A stretch of 45,769 bases of DNA from Priapulus caudatus (lineage: Eukaryota > Priapulida > Priapulimorpha > Priapulimorphida > Priapulidae), in the NCBI RefSeq assembly GCF_000485595.1, contig NW_014577462.1, positions 95,938 through 141,706 of the forward strand, read 5' to 3'. Each line of letters begins with the position of its first letter. Position 1 is the first letter of the stretch. The notes beneath the pieces are model-generated. The model searched no databases, was not told the origin of the DNA, and saw only the letters and a list, made by a program, of their open reading frames with translations. The translations under genes and the position numbers were made by a program. Below are positions 1-14,074 of the stretch, in pieces.

Positions 1-111
1 AATAGATTCTTAGTATAACAATTAATATGTAATTCAGTTGGTGTAGAGCATTGCAATTTATATAATATGCAATAATATAATCTGTGCCTTAGCACGCTAC
101 ACCAGTCAACG

Positions 112-404
112 TTAATTACCTATTAAACACAATCTGAATTACATATTAATTTCTTTTGTTCATTAGTGCTTGTTTATATACTGTATTGTTAATGTTTTGT
201 TATATGCTGTTGGCATAGAGACGATGGCAATTACACGCGAGGCAGACGCATAACATTAGCACATTATTAAATAGATAATATTCTTAATTAACCTTGACTG
301 GTGTAATGTGATAATCTTAAACTAAACAGATCCATAACAACACGAGCACTAATGAACGAAGAAATTAATATGTAATATTCAGTAGGTGTTTAATAGGTAA
401 TTAA
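112..404. repeat. Imperfect inverted repeat (arms 112-170 and 345-404)
   Basis: The left arm starting TTAATTACCTATTAAACAC reappears inverted in the right arm ending GTGTTTAATAGGTAATTAA, and CATTAGTGCT at 161-170 pairs with AGCACTAATG at 345-354. A second pair, ACACCAGTCAACG near 99-111 and CTTGACTGGTGT near 294-305, lies inside. This is a foldback-type structure just downstream of the last visible exon. No coding sequence is seen in 1-432. Confidence 0.7.
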
Positions 405-432
405 CTCTCTCTCTCTCTCTACCAAGGCCTAC

Positions 433-629
433 CTCACTGTTTGTGCAGATATCTGGTTGGCAGTCGAAGCCACCCATGAGAAGTGCTATCTGGATTCTCA
501 CATCCTGATCGGAGGGAGCGCTTAAGGTGGCAGACGCCCCGACGGTGATGTTAGCTAGCACGTTGTATGTCATGGAGACCGTGTCAGGCCGCTGGTTGTA
601 CTGACCAGCATTGACGACAATCACCTTAG
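433..629 (-). CDS. Exon 41: repeat-unit exon (strands, helix, Cys pair)
   Basis: Phase 1 to 0. The acceptor is CTACATTGCAG at 630-640. Residues begin KVIVVNAGQ and include the strand [15 protein letters not shown] and the Cys pair FDCQPDIC. It completes the unit whose helix ends exon 40 (AAWQQRNP). The donor GTAGGC at 432 keeps phase 0, as in the homologous exon 39 that ends ICSQTR. A stronger donor, GTGAGG, lies 5 bases inside and would give exon end 438 and phase 1. The next exon lies beyond the left edge. Confidence 0.75.
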
Positions 630-3600
630 CTGCAATGTAGCAAAAAACAAAACGACTGACACATACCTGCAAAAAACTGTGCAAGACACTCACGATGGTG
701 TATGACGTTAATTGCAAAACTGTTATCAGTATCATCTGCTAGCGCAGGTTTGACAGTATCGACACGCGCACGTAAAAAACATTACATAATTAAAATAATA
801 AAATAAGAATAACAACAACACCATAATCGACATAATCATAGGTAGGTAGGTATTCACTCTATGGAATAATAGACATAATCGGATGTACGATAATAATAAA
901 CGTAAATGATAAAGCGTAAACAACAACAAAATATCAATTATAAATTATTAAAATAATAAAATAATAACAACGACGGCATAATCGACATAATCATAATCAC
1001 TCTATAGAATAATATACAATGTACGACATTTAAAAAAAACAATAACGACGACGACGACATAACAATCGAACGTACTCGGATTCCTCTGCTGCCAGGCTGC
1101 GAGCAGGGCGCGCGTCAGCACCGACTCGTTCACGCTCGAGCCGAGACCACGCAGCGTCAACGACCCGGGCACCTCCACCGTGCGGAACTGTACGCCCGTC
1201 CAGATGAGGCGCGCCGCCGCCGCGCGATCCTCCGCGTGCAGCGACGCCGGCCGCACGATCTCGCCGTCCGCCCACAGGTAGTAGGCGACGGTGGTCGCCG
1301 GCGCGCCATCCTCTGTCGTCGACGGCGTCGCGTCCATGGCAACGACCCTCACCTCGGTGACGCGTCCGCGGTTCGCGAGCACGTGCGACCACGCGGCGGC
1401 GACGCGGTCGACGCGACGCGCAGCCGGGAGCGAGCGCGGGACGTCGTCGCGCAGTCGGTACTCCTCGCCGAACACCTGCGCGCGCGGCAGCGGGACGAGG
1501 CCGAGGCGCGCGAGGCGAGCCGTCAGCTGCTGGATGCGGGGCGTCGCGAGCCGACTCATGCGCACAGTCTCCGGCAGCAGCACGTCGTAGCGCACAGCAA
1601 CGACGGGGCGGCCGGCCGCGCTCACGTAGCCGCCGCTGACTTCGCCGAGCTTCAGGTCCCAGGGCGTGACGTCGAGGATGCGGCGGTTGCGCGCGGCCCA
1701 CGCGGACGAGAGCACGCGCTCGAGCAAGCGGCGGTTGATGTTCGTCACGGCGTCTGTCTGCACATAGATCGTCTCCGGCTGAAAACGTGCGACGGGAACG
1801 AGCGATGTTATCGTCCGGAAACGGTGAATCACTGTTATTATTATTTTTATTTTTATATATATTACAAGTTGAAGGGACAGTAGCCTCTAGGATTTTACTG
1901 CATACAACTGTACTTACTGTATAACAAATCGTCTATACCCACACGTATTTGTTACCAGATACCTAATTTAAAGGGACAGTAGCCTCTAGGATTTTACTGC
2001 ATACAACTGTACTTACTGTATAACAAATCGTCTATACCCACACGTATTTGTTACCAGATACCCAATTTAATTGTTATAATTAATTACACATCAGCACTAC
2101 GAAATTTGAACGGCGCCATGACACCCGCGACCGTGCTGCCACCCCGAAAAAGTTGCGTATTTGACAATTTATTTTGCAGGCTTTACAGCCAAGGCTAATC
2201 ACAAAAGTGCGGATTATATTTATACCTAAATTGCTATTTTAACCCGAACGATCCACATTTCATTTTAGGGCATTTATCCATATTTATAACTGAATATATA
2301 ATGTTGTTATAAGATATACAATCTTTTTGCTTTTAATTATTAAATAAGAAACACGCCTCGCGATCTGTAGCCCTTGGCCTGGAAAGTGGTTTTTGCCCGC
2401 AACTTATCAGATCGTGCGGCTTGAGTGCGCGCCACGTCGTTGTAATCAACTGATATCGTTAGTTTTAAAACGTTTTTTTAAGTATATTTCTAAAGGTGAG
2501 TTGAACGCATGAAACTTTTACGTAGCAGTATTATAAACCTAAATTAGCTGAAAATACAACTAGAGAACCTAGAGTAAACTCTCCCTTTAAGGTAATTATT
2601 AATTCTGATATAAATAAATAATAATACAATAATAATAGTAAATATAAATAATTATAAGGTTAATTATAATTAAGTTACAAAATTTTCGTCTGCTTCTGTA
2701 TGCAAAGCATCGCTGTGCACATTTCATAGAGGTTTTCTGGTTGAAACAGGATAATTAGAACATGCGGTCATAAAATTCATGAAAACCATGTTTGACTGTA
2801 CACACCAACAGAAATTGTTTCATCCTTGTATTTTCCTGTATTTTGTTGAGCCACGATTGTATTACAACAGGCTTTGAATCAAAGTAGGTGTCAAATATAC
2901 TTTAATGACGTACAAGCTATGTTAATATGTTACTTGGCATTTGCTTTCACGGTAACTCATGACTCTACACCTATTACATTACAATCCAGAATATTGCCTA
3001 TTTCATTTTATTTTACGATTACTTGTTTTACCTAAAAAATGATTAAATTAAATAAAAACGTCAATTATCGGCATCGTTTAATGTTTCACATCATCGACTA
3101 CTACATCAAGTCAATTCAGACTATATATACCTAGATACTATATTGACTATATATACCTAGATACTATATTGACTATATATACCTAGTGCAAACAGCTACA
3201 CATACCCGTGTCTGTGAGCAGATCTGTCGAGTGCAGCCGAGGCCTGGAATAAGCCTCAACACGCGGTCCTGCAGTAGCTGCAGCGGTGGTTGCTGCAGAT
3301 TCTCATCCGGGCCGACTGTCGCCGAGACCTCGTACGTGATAACGAGAGGGTTCTGATTGCCTACTTGTACGTCGCGCACTGTGATCGTTTTACCTGACAA
3401 CAAACAACTTGCATTTTAGCGTCATCCTCGCCACGTTGCGTTTCCGAAGCAGACTGGGATTAGCATTTAGCAGGTTCACCCGTAAGACATGTATTCCTGA
3501 AAACCATGCCCTGTCCAGATCAGTATAGCGATGCTTACCGGTGGATGCCTACTGGTTATATTAGCAGTTAGTTAGCATATCATACTATTATAGTTAGCAG

Positions 3601-6600
3601 TATATAGTATCTATCAGTATATAGCATATACCGCCACTGTCACAGTGAACAGGTCACGAACGCACAATGCAATTAATGTTTTCAGATAGAAAGTACACCA
3701 AGATCATATTACCTTAATCATTATCTTGTTAAGTACAGTAGAATATTCCGAAACATTACAAGAACGAGCAAAACCTGGAGCGGATAATAATACCTGGGTT
3801 TGCCATCTGCCACACGTCCTTGATGGCGACACTGATAGATGAGGCGAGAGCATCGCTGGGATTGATCACCCGCTTGCCAACGATACGCAGCGAGTGCTGA
3901 ACGACAGATTGCCTGTCGGCTGTGTCGTCATCACACTGGAGCAGCAGTGCTGCCACCCTGCCACGGTCCGAAGTCGTCAGAGACGACGGGTGCCTGACGA
4001 TTACAAACATACAATTAACAAAAAAGGAAAATCGAATCGGAGTAGGAATTTGCGTGATTAGCTCAATTATTGTTCCGTCATTGGCAATGTGGTAGGGGTA
4101 GCAATTGTTTCGTGATCTTTGTGTGGTTATGACACTTTTAGTTACTTTTTGTTTGTAGTACGACATTTTCTGTTACAAGGCTAAATAATTCACCCCAAAG
4201 TAGGCTTGGTGAGCAAATCCACACAATTGTCACAGGATCAAAAACAACAGTTTCCAGGGCGCTATATGCTCCGCGAGGAGCCAAAAAAGGGTAAAAAACT
4301 TTGCTTAAGCAGAATCTACATAAAGAAACCAACCTGATGCTGTCATCAACCTTCAAATAATAAACACTAGGCGTCTCCTCTTGTCCGCGTGCTCTCGTTG
4401 TCTCTTCCATTCTCACAACGAACACTTGTATTCTCACAGTACGACTGGGAATCTGGCCCAGTATCTGTAGGAACAACAGGTTCAAAGGTTTCTTAGTTGT
4501 ACTAGATGTAGACCATTGAATGAAAAACTATTGTCTCATCACAATAGGTCCTGGTCAGAGAACTGAACTCAGTCTTCCACAACTGCTCATATATATCAAA
4601 AGCTCCTCAACTGCTCATAATATAATCAAGATTATACAACACAACATATGAGACAGATCAAATAATATGGGGCCAGTTATCAGAAATAGTTATATATAAA
4701 GAAGAGAAGCCCAGAATGTTATGCACTTTTAAATGAAGAGTTTTGCCAAGCCTATGATATTTTGGACTTGGTAGCTATTTATGATGCTCCTGACAACCGG
4801 TCCCAGATTGTTATCTACTTGTGACTATTATCTAGCCGTTTCACATTATACCCACATCGAGTGTATATCACGTATATATACATATTATATACATGGTATG
4901 TGCCAGCTTTATACATAATATGTGTGCGCGTGTGTGGGTGGGTGAGTGTCATGGTCGTTACAGCATAATTCAGTGCTTCCTAAACTGGTGAATCGTTTAC
5001 CAAAAATATTTTAGGGTGAATAAAACTTGCCAAAAACACAAGGAAATTAGTCACGAGTAAATGAAATTTTGTGATAAAGACTCGAAGGCGAACGACATTG
5101 AAATAGTTTAAGAAGCACTGCCGCCGTAAATGTACACTTGCGACTACTGTCAATAACGAGTGGCTGTATACGTTGGCGCGTTCTCACCTGCGCCCAGGCG
5201 GACGCGAGCTTGTCAGCGGCGGCTTTAAGATCCGGCGCGCCGCAAACGACGTCCGACAGCTGGTAGTCTTCCTTGAACACCTGCCCGGCATCGACGAGGG
5301 TGATGTCGTCGAGGCGTTTCAGCCCGGCCGCGATGTCGGTGAGCGGAGGCTGGGTGAGGTCCGTCGTCGGATCATAGCCGTCTGGCAGAGACACCTGGTA
5401 GTAGAGCGCGAGGACGCCTGCAACACGAACACGATTCCCATGTGAACAGACATGAGTGCGAGAGTATAGGTGGATAGTATAGGTGGTAGTATAGGTAGAT
5501 AGTATAGGTGTATAGTATAGGTGGCGGTATAGGTGGTAGTATAGGAGTATAGGTGTATAGTATAGGTGGATATAGTATAGGTGGTTGTATAGCAGTATAG
5601 GTGGTGAACTCTCTGTTGTACACCTGGTAGTGATACCTGGTTGTAGCGAACATACGCATGTGGCGGGCGTGCATAGTAGGCAATGCATGGGCTCTCTACC
5701 ACAGCTGTCTGGTAGAGGCACCTAGTAGTGAAGAAGAGGCACGTGTAACGCGTACGTGGACTAGGTGTGGGATCAGGAGTAGCTGTTGGAGTTTATAACT
5801 TGCACTGAACATGCACATAATAACTTGAAGAAATTCTGATACGATGTGATTTCAAGATACAGCGGTTACCTCCACCTTCCCCATATCTATACCCTGCTGG
5901 GTTTAATAATGAGAAATAATAATATCATTATTAACCCCTGATACCCTGTGAACAGCTGTGGCTTGTACCTGTGCCTTCCTGGGTGATGTAGCCAACGGTG
6001 ACATTGCTGAGGATCTCTATTTTCCAGGGAAGGCGAGAGAGAGTGTCAGTGTTATACTGCCTCCAGGCGTTCGTCAGCAGATCGGCGATTGCTTGTCGAT
6101 GGATGGACAGCATGGTCATGTTTGTCACGATATACAGCGGGAACGCCTGCGTTTTGCCGCGAAGGGAAAATACGAGACAGGTTAAAATGAGACTTCTGAC
6201 GATATATCTCAATACTTGTATACTACTCGTAATATACGATTTTTCCAGCGCCAGTTCCAGTGATTTCCAGTTTCAGTTCCAGATTACCCAATCTTATTCC
6301 AAAGCCTGGATTACTCTCTACACAGGCAAATAGTTAGTAAGCACACTGCGAATGCACTATGCACAGCTATATGCACTAACACACACACCATCATTCTTTA
6401 CAGAAAAAAAACGATCATTATGGCCACACTAAAAAGTACGTACAATGACCGTGATTTATAGCACCAGATTTATCGACACGCAATCCTATTCCCTACAAGC
6501 AAACATTTATAAAACTTTCCGGACACAGTGGTATTACGCTGCGGGGCTGAGAGCCAGACCGACCTTGTGACTCGTGCAGGACTCGCACTGAGGTCCGGCG

Positions 6601-9600
6601 AAGTATCGCAGCAGCGATTCGACGAGACTCGCGGAGCTGGGCGGGTCGACCGTCAGGTTGGGATCATCCGACTTGACGACGGCGCGGTAGCGGATCACGG
6701 TGAACGAGCGGCCGTCCAGCCCCTGCACCGACTGCTCCACGCTCTCGATACTCACAGTCGCACCTGCAAATTCAGAGGAGAAGAAAGCTTGTGACTGCTA
6801 AACCTGCAAAACCTGTAAAAGCTTGTACCTGCTATTGTGACCTGTTAAACTGACGTAGACATGGGCCTTTGTGCCCGTACAAATTATAATCGCTTTGCAA
6901 AAACTGCATTTTAAACTATGGTCAAATTCTCTAAAATTATTTAAAAGAAATGCACCTCAGCCTGGCTATTTTTTGGGGAAATACACATTTGAAACATACA
7001 GACACAAATTATTAAAATCAACATTTTATTAATTATTTTGATTCCCTGTATTTTGTTCAAGTAGGTAATTTAGAATGAAATTACGTGTACACAAAACTGC
7101 TACAAATGATTAACATTGGCTACAAAAAGTCAATTGGCTATTTTTTTGGCTACACTTTTCAATTTCCCAGAGTAAGCCCCTGTGCTTACCTGGGTACTTT
7201 GCCTCGAGGGCGTTCCTCAGCAGCAGCGTGACGGCGTCGCGCGAGCGCGCGTCGGGCTGGTGCCTCCCCGGCACGCTCAGCCGCTGCTCCACGACGTGAT
7301 CCACCGTGGGGCCGTGCGTCGCCAGCCAGCGCGTGAGCTGCGCGAGCTCCAGCGGCCCGACCTCGGACGGATGCACGAGCCGGCCGTCGAGTGACAGGTA
7401 GTAGCGCAGCGTCGTCGCGCCGCCCCGCCGCTCCTCCGGGTCGACGACGATCACGTCGACACGAGCGCGCGGACGCAGGGCACGCCACGCGTCACCGACG
7501 AGTCGCGTCGCCACGGTGAGGTTGCGCGCGCCGGGGAGCCGCATCCCAAACTTGTAGTCGAGTCCGTAGACGTCGCCAGCGGGGAACTGCGCAAGGCCGA
7601 TCGCGCGCAGCGCCACCTGCAGCTGCGCGGTGGTCGGCGGCCGCACGGCGGCGCCCCCTCGCGGCGGGTTGGTGACGACGACGTAGTCGATGCGAACGAC
7701 GGGCTGGTGGCTGCGGGCGAGGTAGCCCATCGTGATGTTGACGAGGTGGTAGCGCCACTGGTCGGGCGCGAGTACGCCGGCGTTGTTGTCAAGCCACAGC
7801 TGGCGGAGGGCGTCCTTGAGGGCCTGGTGGTCGAAAGCAGACTGTGTCGGCGCCGCGTAGATCGTACGCACCTGAAATCCACACAGAAAGCACTCGTAAG
7901 CAACACTGACGCACTATTGACGAGAAAACATAACGTACGCATTTGAAATCCGACGGGAACCACTCGTAAGCAACGCAAACGCACTATTAAACAAGAAAAC
8001 ATCACATTACGTCATTACGACAGGATTCCTACTCTGCTGCTCCATTAACAGTGTAACACTACACTGTACTACACTACACTACACTACACTACACTACACT
8101 ACACTACACTACACTACACTACACTAGCACTAATACTCGACTGTACTACATGCCTACTTTAAGCTACACTACAGCTACACACACGCTACACTACTACAGC
8201 TACAGCTAGCACTCACACTATACTCCACTACCATCTATACTACCACGTACACTACACGTATACTAAGCACTATACTACTCTTAAGCACTACACTACAAAC
8301 TAATACTACACTACACTACACTATACTACTCTACCACCACACTATCACTATAGTCTATATCTAATAGCTATACTACTACACTATACTATACTACACTATA
8401 CTATACTACATTATACTATATACTACACTCACCACTTCACCGCCGCAGTTGTCGCAAACATTGAAGCCGTTTTCTTCGAGCTTGTCCACGAGAGTCGCGT
8501 TCTTGGGTCTCGCGGGCGCGGTTGTGCCGCCGGTGATGTAGACGACGTAGCGCACGACGACGACGATGGCGCCATCCTCGCCGAGCTGCTGCTCCGTCGA
8601 CGTGATGTTCACGACCACGACGGACCCTGAAAAACAAGCGGCGCTCGTCACACCGCGCTTAACACACGGGTTCTCTCACACAGCTAGCCACGCGTGCATG
8701 CACACGTGTGTTAATTATACGCGTGATTATCAAGACAATTTCATTGTCTCATTTACTCACACATACAGAGACATAAGAATATAATAATTTTGTCATATAA
8801 ATTTGCCATTTACATAATACAAATATATATAATAATTATTAGAATATATAATAATAATATTATATAAGCAGTACACTTTCATTATAACATTTGATTATTA
8901 ATATAGTTCAGTAACCATATAACATATATAATATAATATAATAATAATATTATATAAGCAGTACACTTTCATTATAACATTTGATTATTAATCGTAATAA
9001 AAAATGCATCATGATACTTCTTTACTCTATTTGAGGCAGACAATCGAAAGATGGTAAACCAGCTATAATTGGTACATACAGTGATCACAGCACAAGGTTT
9101 TGATAATGACAAGCGTGCACGCACACGCGCACACAACAATGGAGTATATAGCACGTAGCGTACCTGGATTCGCTCTCTCGTAGACGAGCCGTATGACGTT
9201 GACGATGACAGTGCGATTCTCGACCTCGCCGTTGATCGTGATTGTTCCCTCGAGCGGGGGCGGTGACGTCGAGCGTGTGAGCTCGCCCGCGTACTCCAGG
9301 ATGAACTCTGGCAGGAAGCCCGGATTGATCACCTGTCCGTTGACAGTAAGGAAGTATCGAACCAACGTGGTGGGATAGCTGCAACGGGAACAGGAAACAA
9401 ATGCTGAGCAATCATTCGAACAGTAGATTCGATTGTAGTGGACAGCGGTAACATAAAATTGGTAGAATCCGACGGTGAAGCTGGAACTGTTCTACACGGA
9501 TATCTGATGCAACGAGTACACTAGTTAAGTTATCACAAGTTACACCAAGATATCAATCAGCATTTCAGTAAGTACTGCGTAGTACCAGTCAGTATGCATG

Positions 9601-11872
9601 AGAAATCAATCAGAATTTTCATTAAAAAAATACTCCCCTCCTGCGTCGCAAAAAAACATCCAGATACTTAACAAATACATAAAAAATACTAAAAAACATC
9701 CAAAAATAAAACAGCCACGACGACGACCCCCGTATCCTCGCACACTCACCCTCGCGGTGACACGCCCTGCGTGACGCGGTAGACATACGCGTTCACGTTG
9801 GCGTCGCCGTACACGCGACGCCACACAGCCAGCAGGTGGCGCTCCGCCGCGTCGTCCGTCAGCGCGCCGTCGAAGGTCGCCTCGAACTGCTGGCTTTCTG
9901 CGTAGACCCCGTCGTACGGGTACCAGACGTCGAGTCCGGCCACGCTCAGCGCGCTCCGCAGCGTCTCGTCGCCGATCGCTGCCGGAGGCGTCCACGCGCT
10001 CCCGTCGACGAGCACCGCGTACGAGATGCGCCGCGCGGGGGCGCCGTCGGGTGCCACGTAGCCGCTCGCGTCGTCGATGGCGACGCGGACGTCGCGGGCC
10101 GCCCGCAGCGCGTCGTAGTGGGAGAGGTACGCCTGCCGCAGACGCGCCGCAATGAAGTCGGCGTCGCGGTCCGCTCCTGACACGTAGAACACGTAGGTGG
10201 CGCCGGCGCGGCAGCGTCCGCGCACGCACACGCGCACGCCCGTGCCGCGTCGCACGGCGTCCGTCAGCTCGGCGTCGGAGGGAACGGTGAGCGCGGCGAG
10301 GTCGCCGCTATCCACGGTGCCGACGGTGATCGAGTATCTGACGGTGAACACCTTCTCTCTGGAGAAGAGAAGAGGATCGGCCGATCGAGATTAGCGATCG
10401 AAGGATGCGGATCAAAAGGAGTCGTTAGAATCGGTGGAGCGGTTTTAATGCGCTTTTCTTTTATCACTTGCACTCTTTTCGTACCAATTTGCCATTTCTA
10501 ATTTTATGCGATTTAAGGCTAGAATGAACCTTCCATGTTTTCTTTGTTCTTGTATAGCCTTTGTTATTGAGCGAAAACGTATGCTGAATATCTCAAAAGA
10601 ATTTTCCGCTGAATAAAAGGAATTATTTGCCAACAATTGCGACAAAACAAATCCGAATTGTGTTCCATACGCAAAAGAGACATTGATGTAGCTATACATC
10701 ACTATACGCATGTGGCGGCAGAACGGATTACCCATTGTCCATGAATCCTATCGTCTGGTCTACGTTGTCCACTATGATGGTCTTGCCAACAAATGGATTC
10801 GCCTGCTGCCAGGCCTGCTGTATGTAGAAGAGCAGCCTGTCTCTCCCTTCGGGTGATGTGTCACCGGGGAAGGTGACGTTGTAGAGAACAGTCGTGTAGC
10901 ATGGATCCGTACACACAGGTATGTCAAAGTCTCGCAGATATTCTGCAAACACAGAGAACAAACGATAACCTTATGATGAAAACTTTTTTCGATGCTGATT
11001 TGAAGTGCCCAACTCGTAAGTTTTTTTAGCTGCCACAATTATCACAAGATAATTGATGCAGGTGACAATCAGTCTGAAGTACTGTTGTGCCTTACTGTTT
11101 GGTAAGTGAGAAATTGTCTCACAGACACACGCAACTGTGCAACTTATGGAAAATCGTGATACTAGCACGAGGTATATACGAACGGGAGATATACACCCAC
11201 GCCTTTTCAGTGACACCCGTGCAAGTCCTCATAGATATCACATTACATAGAATAGAATAACACATGTTACATACTCCCTAAAAGCAGAGAGCTTGGCATG
11301 ACAGCCCCAAACTGTTCTGGATCAGAGCCATTCACAGATATGTAGTAGTTGAGGGTGGTGACTGGTTGTCCAATGCTGTTCACTGTGGTATATGAATCGT
11401 GGTTCACGAAGCCTACGTTGTACTCCCGTAGACCTAAACCTGAGAAAATAAAAACAAATGAACGTATATAACTACCCGTCAGCAAGAGACAAAACTGTAG
11501 TATTATAATATGGGGGCCATACAATTTTTAAATACTATATAAATCATATATATATAATACTATATAAACGTACGACATGTTCTTGCTCGTCATCAGTGTT
11601 ACATCGATGCTCTTGTAGATGTACGCTAGCACATTGTCTATGATGTGTACGACTCCGTTCTCACACGCAATGTTAGCCTTCACGACGCGCGCGTACACGT
11701 CACCGGTCAGCAGCCCGTCAACCGATGACGTCATCGTCGAGGCGACGTAAACTGAAACACGGGCGTATAGGAACAGAAATGCTCAAAATCTAAATATATT
11801 ATTTCTACGTGTTATTTATCATTCATAATTCGTTATTAGGTTTATTCACACATTTATCAATCTACACGCACG

Positions 11873-11911
<39 letters not shown>

Positions 11912-11921
11912 NNNNNNNNNN

Positions 11922-11958
<37 letters not shown>

Positions 11959-13633
11959 TTAGTTATTTAGTTATTTATCTATAGATAGACATAAGCACGT
12001 CTTGCTGTACTATGCGCTCGCTCGTCGTACCTGGGTTGGCCTCGCGCCAAGCCTGGATGATCGCGGACGAGCCGCGTAGATTTGTGTAGTCCGGCGTGTA
12101 GCGGCCGTTGACGATGAGCATGCGAATTCTCACCGGCTCGCACGGACACACGTCGAGCCCGGCTGCCGTCAGCGCCGCCGCCGCATCGCGCGTGATCTCC
12201 GTGTGCCGGAATCGCCCGTCGAGGAGGTTGGCATTCACCGTCACGTAGTACTGAACCTGGAGGAGAGAGAACGCAGGGTTTACGGTTAGCATTCGAAGCG
12301 AATAAACCCACCACTGGTCCGCAAACGCTGATCTGCAACTGATCTGCCACTGCACTGATCTGCCACTGGTCTGCAACTGATCTGCAACTGATCTGCAACT
12401 GATCTACCACTGATCTGCCACTGATCTGCCACTGATCTGCAACTGATCTGCCACTGATCCGCAAACGCTCACTTGTTAAGGGTCGGAATGCCGCGAAAAG
12501 TTGCTGCCAGGCCACGACGGTTGAACATGCCTATGTTCTGGAGATCCATAAAACTTCTCTATAAACACGCAGCTTATGAAGCTTATTGACATCTTCAGTT
12601 GTCAGTCAGACCTTCACCAAATCTTAACTCATGCGAGTTTTGCAAATCGAATGGATGCTGGTAGCTATAACTACCATACATTCACATGGTTTACACAGTC
12701 GAACGAAATTTTGCTAGGCACACGTATACATTCAGAAATAACATATCAAAAACAGTGAACGTATTTTGGGCATAAGTAGGCATAAGTAGGCATAAGAACG
12801 TCACGAAGAAAAAATAGGTAACGTCAGTACATCTATTATTTCGCTGCATTTCTATTCAACAGCCAGCCTGCCATTTCTCGAGCATCGCGGAATACAAGCA
12901 CACACGCACAGTACATGCACTACGTCACATCCCTGCCACTCAATCACAGAAAACTCAGTTCCTCAAACATAGTGCATCACCAACCTTCGTGATCGGCTCC
13001 TTGTCGCTCTGAGTCACGTAGCGGTCGAGCGACAGCACGGACGCGTCGACGGTCTCGCTCGGCAGTACCCCGTCGTTGAGCGCGCGGGCGATGCGCGGGA
13101 TGTCGCCGTTGCCGTAGTTTCCGTACACGTAGATGGTGAACGCGCGGTCGGTGTCGTAGAGCGAGCTGTCGGCGTCCGGGATGATACGGTATCGCTGGCC
13201 ATCGGCCAGTATCTGCTGCTCGAACACGGAGCCGGTCGGCGGGTCGGTCGGCAGCAGCTCCTGCCCGACAGTGACTTTGAAGAAGAGCACCGTGAAGGTC
13301 GTCCTGCAGGCAGAGAAAAAGAGAGTTAGAGACGGCTGCAGACGTGAAGCCGAGAGAGAAAGAGAGAGAGAGAGAGAGAAAGAGAGAGTGAGAGATAGAG
13401 TTAGAGAGAGAGAGAGAGAGTGAGAGTTAGAGAGAGCCGAGAAGAGATGAGAGAGAGAGACAGCGTATGAGAGGCGAGAGAGAGAGAGGAGAGAGGAGAG
13501 AGAGAGAGAGAAAGAGAGAGAGAGAAGAGAGAGAGAGGAGAGAGAGAGTGAGAGAGAGAGACGAGAGTAGAGAGAGAGAGAGCAGAGAGAGAGAGAGGAG
13601 CAAGAACGAGAGAGAGAGAGATGAGCGAAGAGC

Positions 13634-13670
<37 letters not shown>

Positions 13671-13694
13671 TGAGAGAAGAGAGAGAGACGAGAG

Positions 13695-13728
<34 letters not shown>

Positions 13729-13833
13729 GAGAAGAGAGAGAGAGAAGCGAGAGAGAGAGACGAGAAGAGGAGAGAGAGAGAGAGAAGAGGAGAGTAGGAG
13801 CGAGAGAGAGAGAGTAGAGAGGAGAGAGCGACG

Positions 13834-13882
<49 letters not shown>

Positions 13883-14016
13883 AGAGAGAGAGAGAGAGTT
13901 TAGAGAGAACGCCAGAGAAAGAAGAGAGAAAGAAAGGAGAGACAGCGAGAAAAGAGAGAGAGAGCGAAGGAGAGACAGAGAGAAAGAGAGAAAGAGAGAG
14001 AGAGAGAGAGAGAGGA

Positions 14017-14074
<58 letters not shown>

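Noticed and set aside
1236-1883. 215-codon plus-strand open frame and several overlapping minus-strand frames
   Set aside because: Shadows of GC-rich exon 40; Arg-rich composition, no conserved pattern, no splice logic.
8433-8626. SEA autoproteolysis site (GSVVV)
   Set aside because: The motif lies at the exon junction of one unit only and is not at an equivalent position in other units.
13181-13903. Glu/Arg-rich open frames in the GA tract
   Set aside because: Direct translation of (GA)n.
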